Shown here piece by piece: positions 50,301 to 62,583 of a DNA stretch of 64,000 nucleotides. The notes under the pieces were generated by a model, which was not told the DNA's origin, did no database searches, and was given only the letters and a program-made list of their open reading frames with translations. Within the stretch, counting starts at the first letter, position 1, and every line of letters begins with the position of its first letter. Source of the stretch: Echinococcus granulosus. Lineage: Eukaryota > Platyhelminthes > Cestoda > Cyclophyllidea > Taeniidae. The DNA lies in contig NW_020170516.1 in the NCBI RefSeq assembly GCF_000524195.1, forward strand, positions 6,037 to 70,036, given 5' to 3'. Position numbers and translations under genes: made by a program.

Positions 50301-53300
50301 TGTCGTTAATACAAATTTTGATCTTACTGGCTTCGAGGGAAGTTGATGATTCTTATAAAATAGCCTTAAGCACAAGGTATGCGATTCCTCAATATTTGAA
50401 ATAACCTATTAAAATATCGTTGTTATTTAGAGTGGCTTTGTACTCCTGAACGCGATGTATCAGTGCAGACAAATTAAGCCATAACTGAAGTGGATTTTAT
50501 GGTGCCGATTTGAGGGAATTTGACCTGTATTACATTTCACATTGGAAGACCTGAGCTGAGAACAACTGCAGTGGATAGAAGCAGCAGACGTCTATCCCAC
50601 TTAAAGTTTACATTAATTGCCAACAAAGTGGGTTAGATAATTCTTAAAAAGTTTTTCTTACTGTGTTGTCTGAGAGGGCTTTCGTTTTTCACGAGAAAGC
50701 TTCAAAAGTACTCTAAAGGGAGCTACGTAGAAACCATTGAAAGCAAGAAACCTTTTCATGATACTCAAGCAAATTTCAATCAAACGAAATCACGAGAAAT
50801 TTCAGGTGGGAAAAGGAACATTTTTATGAAAGGTGAATGTGAATTGTGGAGAGTGGGTATCATTGAAATTCGAGTGAACCTCTTTGAAAGTCTCCGCAAT
50901 CAGGCTAAAGTTCCATTTACTCAGATTGCACACAAAGACTCTATTTAATCAGTTGCACCACATGCTTGCTCACTGAATGATCGAACAAATCCATGGGAGA
51001 AGATAAGAAAGATGGAAGAAACGAAGACACGAATGTCTACGTAAACTGATGCAAGTGGATGCGCACAGCACGAGGCAAGGCCGAAACTCGGATTCCTTCT
51101 GGCTCTTTTGAGCAACCTAGCATAAACAAAAGTAGCGTTACACCCTCCAATGTGAGAGGGGTTCTGGTGCGGGAATAACTTGGTCCATAAACACAACATC
51201 TCATGAATATTCAGGCTCTCCTCTGAGTTGATATTACCGTAATGTATAACGATGGGTCGAAAGTGGTAGTTAGCCCTGTCAGCGAGATGCGAGTGAATTA
51301 GCAGTAAGATTGGGTGCAGTCTCAGTTAGCATTTAATAATGTTTTACCAGTTGGAGGTGTTGAAAACTAAACATTTTGGTAGGTTTTGTAATTTGCATGC
51401 TGGCTGGATATTCTGTCAAGGTATTAGGGTTGTGTTTGATGAGAACTGACTTTGACGAGCGTTCCACTCACTACTTCGTTAGAGGTACACTGAAGCGCTA
51501 AAGCTCACCCCTAGACATAAAAACTGGTGACCTTCAGCTGCCGCTTGGCACTTCAACTTTATGATAGGTCTTAATTACTTCACCCCAGCGTCCCTTATAA
51601 CCTATTTGAAGAAGTTGTGAGCTGCGATTCTTATCACTGAACCCCTGTTCGTACTGATCAATACGTTTTGAAAGCGATGAACTTTTCTCGGCATTCAGTT
51701 GGAGGCATATTGACCCCTTGTTTGGATATCTTTTGGTCTTGATGCAGTGCAAATCAGTCAAGGACGTATCTGCTAGCTCTGTTGAGAAGGTGAGGCATCA
51801 ATAACTGCGTATGGTTCCCTAAGTGACCGTCTTCCCCTCTTTTCCCATTAAACTGTCCTTGATAAGACATGGATTTGTTTATCCGGCCATTAAATATGGA
51901 TCTCTTAATTCCACTAATTACTGGGATAGTTCCATCCTGATCGGCGAGGTTAACGCCTCAAGAATGAGTTCAATGCCACGTGAATTGAGGCCAAGGCGCG
52001 ATGGATGAGGTAGAGACGTCTATGAGGGGAAGGGTACCGAAGGCGGACGCTCAAAGCTGCCCCATCCTCATGTCACGACTCGGTGAGTCATTGGCTAAAA
52101 CTGGCACTCGACAGGCCTTTGCGTCACCCTCTGTCTGATATTCGGGTCGCTCCTGGTTCTGCGTACGTAGTCAGGTTAATGGTTTTTCACCCATGATTCA
52201 CAAAGCCCTGGTCTTCGATGGTGGTCAGGGCGCATTGAGTTATCTGAAGTTCTCATAGAATCATTCAGAGGGGAGTGGGAAGATGCCTTACTCCTAAGTT
52301 GAGGCAAATTTTGACGTGATAGGTTATTCAAGAAATCTACTTCTATTTGTAGGTGATGACGTTATCTTTTCGTTGAAGCTAGGTTACTCATTGCCCACTT
52401 TAGTAGTATTTAGTGTGTGCAGCTCTCAGAGTCTTTTAATTGTTAAATATACCCGTTCAAATGCAAGCCATCTCCAGCCGCGTGAGGCATTCCGTTGAAA
52501 TCTATCCCAAGGATTTTACAGATATTCCTATGCCGAAGTTCGTAATCGACTTCTTGTCTCTTGCTGAATGGCTTAATCGCAAATCTCCGGTGGAAAGTTG
52601 TCCTGACCCCGATAGCGGATCCGAGCTTTGAATTGGATTTGACATTCCCCTCTCATCCAAGTCCTTCAAACGGTGTTGTAACCTCAGTTTCTACCTTTCA
52701 TTGTATCTGAGATTTCTAAGTGGCTAACTAAAGACATCCGCATCTTATCTCTTGATTTCTTAAATTGAAAGCGCTACAATAGATTATTCGATTGATGAGC
52801 TGATTGCGTTTTTGAGGCGCGGACATATTGCTTTAATGGAATTTTACTTTGCGAACAGTTTTAGTACATCTTTTAGCTGCTCCAATTGTTCCTTATTTTC
52901 AGTTGCTTAGGTTTTAATTCACATTTTTGCTCTCTAATTTTTTATTGACGTGGATCTCTCTCCTTTATTCAAAAACCGCTAACTGAAATAAAATTAATCT
53001 AGTTCCTGCATTTTACCGTGTTTAACAGGTAATTTGCACCAGTCGCCTTCGAAATGTCAGTGTAATGGTGCCAGCATCATCTGATACACGCTGTGTATGA
53101 ACTCTTCGAAGCACCACGCGCGTAATCTTTTGTTCTCACTCCTGTAATTTTTCGGTCGCAGCAATGTATCGTGTCGAACTAGTAAAAATTTACTTCCTGA
53201 GTAGGGTACCTGTTCGTGCTTTTCACCTTTACGTACTTTGCATCTTGTGTTGATATGACTCCTAAGTAAGCCTTTTTCATTTCACATTTGATCTGCTATG

Positions 53301-56300
53301 CGATATTATAACTCCTCTTGGGGTATGTCTAAGACGAAGGATATTGTGTGATGCTGGTTGGTGTTGTCGATTATTGTTTCTCGAAGACTTTTTGTGTTTG
53401 AAAGACGTGACGATCACCAAGATCAGTCCGCAGTGGAGATTATTTCACAAGTTTATAGATGCCTTGTAGGATTTGGTGTCTCTTAGCGCGTTCAAGACTA
53501 GGCTCTCAGAACGAAAACGACCATCTGGAAAAGATGTTTTCAACTTAAACCTCAAAGGCATATAACTGTCTTCAGATCATGAGTAGCTTCTATATCTGTT
53601 TTTGCTGTTTTAAGCTCAGTCAATCTGGCTGCGACTAAATTTATGCAACCATTTGCCATAACTTGCCTAAGAACCCATGTCACGTGTATGCCTGCTAAAT
53701 TTTGAGGCCTTTTCACGCACGCTGAATCAAAATAGAGAAAGGATTGATGCAATGCTGGCGCCAAAAGTTCTTATACGTTGAATAGGCTAAGGAATGCATG
53801 ACGGCAAGTCGCGCATTGCAGCGAGCTTTCGAATGGATCTTCATCAACAAATCTCTGTTGTTTTCATTTAACGTCTTGAATTGGTCTTGATCTGTTTTAC
53901 GGCAAAACTTGAACAGCAGCCTGGTAGACGACTTTAAATTGGTGTTTACTACCAACCGATTGGGTCTCAAAGTGGTTAAAGCCGGATGTTTCCACTAGTG
54001 ATCTGATTTTATACATTTCCAATGCGTCGGATGGACGCCAGAAGTCGCACGTCAACTTGACATCCTACTCCAAAGGAAAGTTTTCAATGACTCGCTTTAG
54101 ATTCTGGCCATCTTTGTTGCAAAGTGTTCTCATTTGCTTTGAGTCTTCTCCGATATTTCGTAATGCTTCCTAGGGTGGGTGAATATGTAGCTATAGTTAG
54201 CTTTTCCATCTCAACTTATTTGTCTAGCTTGGAGCCCGCATCCTAAACAGTGTGATGGGTCCGCGATGGGAAGTTTGCATAACCGCATTCATTCACTCAG
54301 AATCTGTATTTGTTCGGCATTCGGAATTTTTAGCATACTTCAGGAATACGGGCTAAGTCAGTGGCTCACCCAAAATCGGCTTGTCTTTGTGATTTATCTT
54401 GTCAAATTTTGTGTACACCTACCCATGCCCCATTGACCCTGACACACGACAGGTGGCCAAGCAGTTTGTGTGGACTGCGCTATACCTTGCTGTAGTGGCT
54501 TCTTTCAAAGTGCAGAAACTTGCAAAGCATCTACCACCTTATTTTTGCATGCTACGGTCTGAGTTTGAGTCAGTCTACCGGTAGTGTACCTCCTATTGAA
54601 ACCTCACACAATGCCAGTTAAACCTGAATTTAGGCTAGGCTTTCAAAGCTCCGAAAGCTTTGCGGCAAATTTTTGTGGACTTTGAAGAAGGCACAGTAGC
54701 AAAACGTATCGTCCGGAAATTGTTTTAGCTGACCCTCCATTCTTGATAATCGAGATTGACATGCTAAGAATAAGTTACACCAGTACTTGCCATGAGTGAT
54801 GAACCAAGCCTTGGAAGCTGGTAATTAATTGGTCTCACTTACTTCATCATCGGACGTCAATGAGCTTCAAAGACCACCAGTTTGTTTGTCTCTCCGCGTT
54901 ACAAAAACGCGTCTTTTCCAAGCCGCTTGCCGAGAGACTTGTGGTGAGGAATGTCTTTTGCTCCTTTTTGTTACAACGTTCACTAGGTGCACAAATACTC
55001 TACTTCTCGCCTCACACTTCTGAACTACTCATTATTTCACCCCTAGAAGACCATTTTCTGTACGCACGTGCGTTTGGTCGCTTGCAGACCGAATTGTTTG
55101 GGATGCTTTTCTTGCTGAGGGTTAAATAATCATGGCTCAGGTCTTAATGTCATTAAAACGTGTGCAAAAGAGGTGCTTCAGAAACAGGTAGGAACGGTCG
55201 AAAGAAAGAGCCATACTTCACATCTCATACTACGGCAAAACTTATTGGTGAGAAAGCACCATACCCTCCTTGAATAACAGAAACGAAGGGGAGAGGGGCT
55301 GTTTTTTTTGGCTTTTGAAGGCAGAATACTTTCTATAAGTGGTGTAACAGACTGGGATCATAGATTGTCATGGTGACTTAGTAAATAAGCTTATGAGTGG
55401 TTCGTTGTGAATAAGTGTTTACTCCACACTACTATGTGTCGGAGATTTTCGCTACAATGCGTAGTTTGCACCCCTTGGTCGCTTCGTTAAACTGCCGGTC
55501 TAATTGACACTGAAAATCGGTGATGAGAGTATGGCCGAAAGTGTGCCACGGGTTTTGAACTAGCAATGCCAAAATGTTTTATTTAGAAGGTGATAAAACC
55601 TGTACAAGTGCCTTTGCAAGAGTTGGCCTCAAACATTTACAACCACAACCGCCGGATGCTTGGGTTTCTTTTGATGATATCCCTTGATCTGACCCGATCA
55701 TGTTATTTAATCGTGTGTACTCACTGGGACATCGCGTCCTGAAGCCCGAATTTGTTTAATCGTCGCTCTGTACATTGTCTCGTTTATGCAGTCTTGTTAG
55801 GTAAGTCAAAGTTTCGCTAATAGCTTTGGATTTAGCTCTAGATTATGGCATTTGTCCACTCTTACAATCCACCCTTTTTGGGTTGTGATGTGTCGCGTCT
55901 TTCGTCGACTATTGAGGTCTCGGAGACGTTAAGCTTTTGAAGTCTTGGGGCACTTGTCGAAGTGGGCTATCTTGGATTCTCAATCGTGTATGTTGCAAGA
56001 CCTCCAAATTAGCCTTTCGCTTTTACAGGAGGAATGAACATTTAGATCTAGGCATTTTTGGCCTTGAAAACTGGAGAAATTGGTGTGAGGATCTTGTAGC
56101 ATCGAGTCAACTTCTCTACATAGCTCATGGGATTTGAATCTTGAAATTTGGCGGCGTTCATGGCGTTGATGTGAACTTAATGAATCTTTGGCATTGCCAT
56201 CTCATCTACAACATCATCAACAGGTTGATAGCTGAATTTAACTTGCTGCCTTCCGGTGACTAGATGGCTTTTAAGGTTCCTAAACTGAGGGCTTTGTATG

Positions 56301-59300
56301 GTGACATGACCTTCGGCTTTGCTGGAGTATCGTCCTTTTCATGCAGCGATTCACCTGTCAGAATTGTGTTGGGCCGAACTAGTGTAACGTTTTTCAACGG
56401 TTTCCAATGAATTCAAAAACACTTGGAGTGAAGGCTTTTCGTTTACATTGAACCATCCAACAGATTAATGGTTATTTCAATTCCCGAATGCTGCATAAGT
56501 TCACTGACCTTTCAAACTAAATCATCAGAGATTAGGACATCCAGTGAAGTGGTTTTGGGACAGATAGTATAAAGCAGCACCTTGGAGATTTTGGTAGGAT
56601 GCAGTCACCATGCTCTCTATTGGGAAATTGAACTGATGAGATTGGTTTGGCAGATATCGTTTCGAGGTGGACGATCTTCTGACCTACTTTAACTCATGTA
56701 AATGCACATTTCATTCCGTCCTAGGTCATGGTGTGCAGCTTTAAACTAAGTTGAATGGTAGGCCTACTTGGTTTCTCTATCGTGAATTCTCATCCATACA
56801 ACCATTCATAGTAGATGCCTTTCTTCTTCCTTTGAGTTTAAACCGCCAAATGACCCGTGAGAGTGATCATATTTTCTGCAAAAAAGTAAGAATTGTCAGG
56901 CCATACCGCCTATTTGGGAACACGTGGGGAGTCCGAAAACAGCCTTGTAGTAAGCGCGCAGAGGGGCTGACAGACCAATGTGATGGGCAACGTGGACGGG
57001 GTGAATGTGTTGCAGTCACGGTGATCTGAATCGTGGGGGAGCTGAGGTGGTCCCAATTATGCAAACAAATAAGATTATCATTAGTGCATCCCTGAAATTA
57101 ATTCTGGCAACGTTGTCACTCACACGACCTAGAAAACATGCAGAAGGGTTAAGTGACTGCTACTAGAGGGCTCCACGCCACACCTTGGAGACCTTCTTGG
57201 GAAAAACTCAAATTACGTATGTAGTGACAGATTTGGTTGAAAGGTGTAGGCAGAGATGGACAAAGCCCAATGCCATCATCGTAAGTGTCGTACCGTAGGA
57301 AAATGAAACGATAAAAAAAACAAGCTGAAAATAAATGCAAGATAGTTATGCATTTTTTACGTTTTTCTATCTGTAGGAATCGTGCACCTGGACTTGAAGC
57401 CGGAGAACTTCGTGATAGTGCGGGGCATGCTGAAGCTTATTGACCTGGGTATTAGCCAGCGTCTGCCCGTCGACTGCACGCATATGGACTTGCACAAGCC
57501 CATGGGCTCCATCGTCTACATGAGTCCTGAGCAGCTCAGTTGCATTGTCGGCGGCAAATTCGCCAACTCCGATGATGGAATCGATGCAAAGGTGAGGGTC
57601 AGCCTCTTCCCTATCCGTGCAAATGCTCCTCTTGATATGAAAGTTTACTTTTATTTTGATGTTTCGTTTTGTGCTGCAGACGTGGCAAGTGGTTTAGCCT
57701 ATATGTCCTAGGGCTATGGAACGAGGGAGATTATTCATCACGCATCCATCCATCACTTTACCTCGGATCCATTCGCTTATCTCCCCTGTCCATCCACTGA
57801 CCATTTATTAATCCACCCACCTCCATAATTGTTGATCTATTGGAGCTTGTTAGGCGATCATTCTAACCGAGATGTTGATTACTCTGTGACTGTTTCTCTT
57901 CTATAGAAGTTTTATTTAATGTTATTTTCGTTTGATAGAACTTGTACTTTTATGGTATGACATCAAAAAAAGAAAAAGGGTAGATTTGTCGATTATTTAT
58001 GATCTGATGAAGTCAATCTCCTTATTAATTTATTATCAAATCATCCATCAATATTTAATCCGTTCACTCAACCATCCATCCGTCGCCTATTTCTAATTTT
58101 TTATTGCTCACCCGCCCACTTACTCGTTCATCCCTTTTTCATTTATCCGTCCGTAACCAAACTACCCTTGGCACATCAACCCACACGTCAGTCCTTGGTT
58201 TGGTCGTCAATCTTGAGTTCATCCCTCCGTCCATTTACTCATCTCTCCGTTCCTAATCTATACGTCCGTGCTCCATTTGACCTCCGCTTATTTGATTTGC
58301 CTAGCGGAGTCTAGCTCGCAGGTTTCCTTATCGAGTTGATTAGTTCTAATTCACGTAACACCTTGGTGCTGATTTATGCGTCTCCTACGCTACAGCCACC
58401 TTCATTGCAATCATCTTGCCCTCTCTAACCTCATCTCCGATCATCCACATGACTTACGCCTTTCCAGGCTCAAAGTTTTCTGCCGTGGCAGAACGTCTCC
58501 CATCTGTGTCCATTAGCCTCCGCGTTGGTATACCCAACTCCCTACATTGCTGGACTTGTTTAATAGCAGGGCTTACATTTATAACTGATGCTACTTTCAT
58601 GTCTTATCAGTTACTTCATAATCGAAATGTGTACTGGAAAAGGTGGTACTACCGAATCGTCTTAATGAACCAGCGAATCAGAAGCACGGCAATTAAGGGG
58701 ATAAAATATTTTGTGGACATTGACTAGCATCCCATTGAGGTATCCATCCACCTGCCAAACCTACATCGGGCTTATCAGCCATGGCTAGTCCCCTGGGTGG
58801 CTGCAATCATGACACCGTAATCGCTTCTCCATTTCGATTCTGATGGTATTTGTGTTTGGGCATTGTTGAACTCATTTCATCAATCAAATAAGTACATTTT
58901 TATCCTTGTAGTCTATTGCCTTAATTTTTTGGTTGTGTTCAATACCGGTTCACATATCTAACCCCAAAGTTGTATGCATTCCTCATTTGTTTTCTCCCGA
59001 ATTCCCCAAATATCTTATTAGAATTTTCTGCAGTTTGCCGTTGCTACATTTCACATTTTAAGTTGAAAACTTGTCAACCGTTTTTAACTTTGATAAGAAT
59101 TGCACTTAGTAGACAACTGCATATCCCTTCATGCGTTGAGTCTACTTGCATATGGTTTCTCAATCGTGTTATACCTTTGCGTTTGACCGCCTTACCTCAT
59201 ATGTTCTTGCTCGGGCGTGTTTCACACTGTCAGTGGTACTTCTCAACTCTTTTTTAACTCTAGCCACTTATCAATCCCTGCAGCACTAATTGACTTTTCT

Positions 59301-62195
59301 AGTGCAACAGATGTTTGAGGTTTTATTGTAGCGCCCTCCACCTACGCAGATTGCTATATAAGCTGGTCATTTTTGTATCCAAATAGTCCATTCACCACTT
59401 TTCCTCTGTTGATTAAGCAGGATTACCAACTACTACCTGGGTGGGGATAGCTTGATTGGTATTGGTGGAATGGTTTGATTCCACTTAGTTTACCGTCCAT
59501 TTTCGGTAAAGGGTGAATTGGAAAAGGGCGAAGTGTTATGCCGATTAGGGGAGCACGCAGGCACATACGCGTCCAGTCACACGAACACATGGTCTGGACA
59601 TTGGGTGCCGCGCGGCCTGAGAAACGTGACCCATGCTACCGCCTCATCGTAGAGGCCAACATGGATTAGCTTTGGAACCAAGTCACTGCTGGTTCGTTAG
59701 TTTAATCCATCTTTTGGAACATTAAAACCTATGCCTTTAGGAGTCGGTTATGCACTTGGAAGCGATGGGAGATGTTGGGGCTACTATTGCACGATTTAAT
59801 CAATCGTAGCATAGTCTCATTTCACTCCGAAAATCTGTTGGATGGGCTCCCTCTTTCTTTTAGCTTCGACCTTTCCAATGTTTGGCAGTGACTGATGATA
59901 CCTTTGATTTGAAAACCTAAAACTGCTCTTCTGATCATCTGTTAAATAATGTGAAATGAAACTACTTCAGTGGCTGGAGGGCCATAGGCCACCTCCATTT
60001 CAGACGCTTGTTTACGCTGCGGTAACGCTCCTAGGAAATCGTGATTTCAGCGTCTTTAACGTGGAGGTTTACTTGATTGTGTATCTACGTGTGTGTGTGT
60101 CTGTGTGTGAGGAGAGAGTTTGATGGTAATGAGAGAGGAGTGAGTGTTAAAAATTGACATTGGCTGCTGACAGTGGATGGATTGGGTACCGGCCCTCATT
60201 GTACGGTGTCGGGTGGATATCATGACTTGAATTGCTGACAGTTTGTAAGCAAGTGAATGGCTATCCGGTGCATTTTTTGTCTACATCGATAATAAGGTGA
60301 AGGGAAAATTGTATTTTACCAGCTCTTACCTGAGCTGCTGACGGGCATTCAAGAAAAAAGGCATATCTTGAAATCTACCTTCTTCCTTGAAATTGTTAGC
60401 GAATTTCTTCTCTTGCTGTCATTGTTTATTACGATCGTTAAAGTACTTGGGTTTGGGTGTCATACAATGCCTCTGAGGTTTGAGAAGTAAAGTTTAATTG
60501 CTGGGAGCATCCTTGGTTAAAGTCATCGTTAGCAAGAAGGTAGATAAAGGTATGCCGCTGTTTTATTGTTGTTCTATCGCAACATTGACACTTATATTAT
60601 CGAATCGACAAGTACATTTTTTGCATGAAATCCAACGATTCTCACCTACTTTATTGTTTAACACTCAAATAATCTGTTTGCAACCCTATTTGGTGCAAGC
60701 AGTTATCGTAAACTGGCAAGGGATACGCGTCACATACGTGTGACGGTGAAAATTAAGGCGCTATGCAAATAGTAGGATCGTCTGAGGAATAGCACGCATA
60801 GTTGGGCATGTTATAATCATAGGAAATTGAGGTCTCCTTGCCTATAATTTGTCATCTCCACCCAAGCTCACTTCTTAAGTGTTTTTACTTCTTCCACAGA
60901 ATGCGAATGTGCGTTGACTGGCCTATAACTTGAGGCTTGCTTGATTTTTTCTCGGTGCCTCAAATTAGAGCACTGCTAGTGTGAGTGCGTTACTGTTGCT
61001 TTTTCTATCAAGTATACTTTCCGTCTTTTTTATTTGTGCTTTTTTCTCCTTTCCGCATAGGGTTGCGCCTTATCTGCGTGTATGTGGTGTATTTTGGCAT
61101 CATAGGTCGTGCGATTCATTTCATTCATTCATTCATCATAAAGGGCAATTTTGCTGTTGCTTCTGAGTTGGAATGCTTTGAAGGTACCATGACAATACGG
61201 CGCGAGAGATTGTTTAGGCCTGGTTGTCAGCACATTGACAATATCGCAGTTATTACCTGTTTCATGCAGGCTACAATAGTGCTCCGTTAAATCACTTCCT
61301 CTTCCAGCTTGTTTAGTTCCTGTTGTGCTACTTCTCAACCGCCGATCCTCAAACGTGGTGAATGAGGTATTTCATGTTTACTGACCTAGTACTCAATGCC
61401 AGCCTTTGAAACGTCAGATGAACTGCCTATTTTTAATATCACAAGATATTCGTAAGTGAAACAAGCGTTTCTTATTCCCCCTAGCAATATCAATTCTGGA
61501 TAGCTCAGACATTCAATTCGCACTCGTCGGACTCGTTCCTCATAAAATTGGCTGCGATTTTTCTACGGTGCGAAATTTCATGTAGTCACTTCGCTCTCCT
61601 TCGTTTCGGCACATCTGAAAGTGCTTACATCGGTGATTCGTTCATCCGAATCCGCTTTTACACGCACTCGTAAATGATAAGCACGCTTTCATTTGGGTGT
61701 TTTGGAATGGGGCTTCTGAAGGTGCAATAACAAAAATAGTGTGGGCACATGATTGGCACCTATGTAGCCCCACAGTCTACCTCACCCAAAATGTGAAGTT
61801 GGCTTGTATTGGCGTTTCAGGTTCGCCTCAAAACGGATGTGTGGGCACTGGGAGTGATCCTCTATGAGATGCTACATGGTCGATCGCCCTTCGGCAGGAC
61901 TCAGCAGGCCGCCATCATGAGTGCAATCCTCTCACCCACCGTCTCCATCAATTTTCCTCGCGTGGATAACGCCAAGCTCAATGAGGTAAGCATAAACGCC
62001 GTGCCCTGCGCGCTCTGATACTGCGCCGACACACCCCCTCTCGAACAACCCCCCCTCCGCGTAATGACCTGACCAGATCTACTCGCATTTACTCATCCCG
62101 GTAATTTGCAGGCCCTGAGGCGCTGCCTCGTTCGAGATATCAGAGAGCGAGCCTCTATTGACGATCTCCTGGAAGCACAAACCCCTCAGGAATAA
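44310..62195 (+). CDS. TTK: Mps1/TTK dual-specificity spindle checkpoint kinase
   Basis: Fourteen exons, all GT/AG and in phase: 44310-44322, 44354-44481, 44511-44578, 44610-44716, 44745-44903, 44936-45005, 45048-45075, 45113-45476, 46494-46762, 47034-47188, 48350-48510, 57377-57591, 61821-61985 and 62112-62195 (661 residues). Mps1 acts at kinetochores, phosphorylating checkpoint proteins when microtubules are unattached. Residues about 11-105 match the Mps1 N-terminal TPR region (DWLNYL, ESFDEVL, IALAHYF). A serine/acid-rich linker follows. The kinase domain spans about 385-655: glycine loop ARGGFSS, Lys417, Glu435, HLDLKPEN with Asp513, DLG at 530-532 replacing DFG, MSPEQ, and DVWALGVILYEM. 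Linker motifs include KEN at 320-322 and RRVSW at 340-344. An alternative start at 44329 would skip the first 31-bp intron and give 665 residues. The gene is divergent from LIMPETin. The kinase core is certain; the 5' end is less so. Confidence 0.92.
44323..45112 (+). other. Cluster of seven micro-introns
   Basis: Introns 44323-44353 (31 bp), 44482-44510 (29), 44579-44609 (31), 44717-44744 (28), 44904-44935 (32), 45006-45047 (42) and 45076-45112 (37) separate consecutive small exons of the Mps1 gene. Each begins GT and ends AG after a T-rich run. Reading phase only works, and the TPR-like sequence is only continuous, if they are removed: for example EYAID joins VLPELWNDESY, and LAILKG joins TESFDEV. 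The first of the seven is the least certain, since a start at 44329 would make it coding. The next intron is 1,017 bp. Confidence 0.85.
45477..46493 (+). other. Mps1 intron of 1.0 kb
   Basis: Splicing from CTTG/gtatag to cacag/GTAGAA keeps phase and links the serine-rich linker to GRTGGVDKENV. If the intron is retained, translation runs about 18 further codons of mainly hydrophobic residues to a stop at 45532. No separate gene was seen inside it. Confidence 0.8.
48511..57376 (+). other. 8.9-kb Mps1 intron splitting the kinase domain
   Basis: It runs from CGAC/gtgagt to tgtag/GAATCG, so an arginine codon is split just before the catalytic loop. No conserved exon of another gene was recognised inside. 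Open frames are short, and one stretch near 54.41-54.48 kb faintly resembles the zinc-binding part of an LTR-element integrase. The rest is unrecognised, probably old repeat debris. Confidence 0.8.
57740..58265 (+). repeat. Degenerate CATC/CCGTCC pyrimidine-rich tract
   Basis: Scattered CATCCATCCATC, CCATCCACTGACC, CATCCATCCGTCGC, TTATCCGTCCGT and CCCTCCGTCCATTT runs recur over about 500 bases, interrupted by non-repeat DNA. It looks like an old expanded tetranucleotide array that has decayed. Confidence 0.75.
60089..60109 (+). repeat. GT microsatellite
   Basis: A short GT dinucleotide run with one C interruption, within a Mps1 intron. It is unremarkable. Confidence 0.85.
60728..60745. repeat. 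Short palindrome, TCACATAYGTGTGA family
   Basis: Arms CGTCACA and TGTGACG flank the centre TACG. It is almost identical to the reverse complement of 7904-7921. It lies inside the 4.2-kb Mps1 intron, over 50 kb from its relatives. Confidence 0.6.
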
Positions 62196-62583
62196 CCCAA
62201 AACTGGACCTCAAGCCAACGACCATTCCTGGATCTTGCCGAATGGCGAACCAACGAGCGCCAGCACAACCCTCTGCCCACCCTACTTCAGACTATGTAGT
62301 TTAAATAAACTTCCCTTTGCCAAGAGGTCTGCCGTTCTAACCGAATAATGACTAGAAGTAATCAGGTTAAATTTACCTAAAGATAGCGAAAATCCCCCTC
62401 TCCCCTGAGGTAAATGTGTAACAAAGAGCAATCTATTCGTTCCACAGAGAGTACAATTGGGGCAACCTATGCAAGTACACATCCAACAAATGCAATACGG
62501 ATAGGATACTGCTGGTGCAGTAGCCGTCGCGCAATCGAGGGAAAACTAATAGGTGACTAGCTGCGACGTGAGATATGTGCCTT
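62196..62583. other. Convergent intergenic interval
   Basis: The Mps1 (plus) and dicarboxylate carrier (minus) genes end tail-to-tail 388 bases apart, so this short stretch must hold both 3' untranslated regions. A canonical polyadenylation signal for the kinase is present at 62304. No exact AATAAA for the carrier was found on the minus strand. Confidence 0.75.
62304..62309 (+). terminator. Polyadenylation signal AATAAA of the Mps1 gene
   Basis: An exact AATAAA on the coding strand 109 bases past the Mps1 stop codon, which is a normal 3' untranslated length. The cleavage site itself cannot be fixed from sequence. Confidence 0.65.

Larger units (their letters stand above)
57592..61820 (+). 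other. 4.2-kb Mps1 intron
   Basis: It separates the activation-segment exon (ending GIDAK) from the exon starting VRLKTDVWALG. It contains a pyrimidine-rich CATC repeat tract at 57.74-58.27 kb, a GT microsatellite at 60.09 kb and a palindrome-family member at 60.73 kb. No gene was recognised inside. Confidence 0.8.

Noticed and set aside
54405..54480. Frame reading DTRQVAKQFVW, reminiscent of the zinc-binding region of Gypsy-type integrases
   Set aside because: Only about ten residues are suggestive, with no zinc-ligand pattern and no neighbouring polymerase or integrase core. A translated search against retroelement proteins would decide it.
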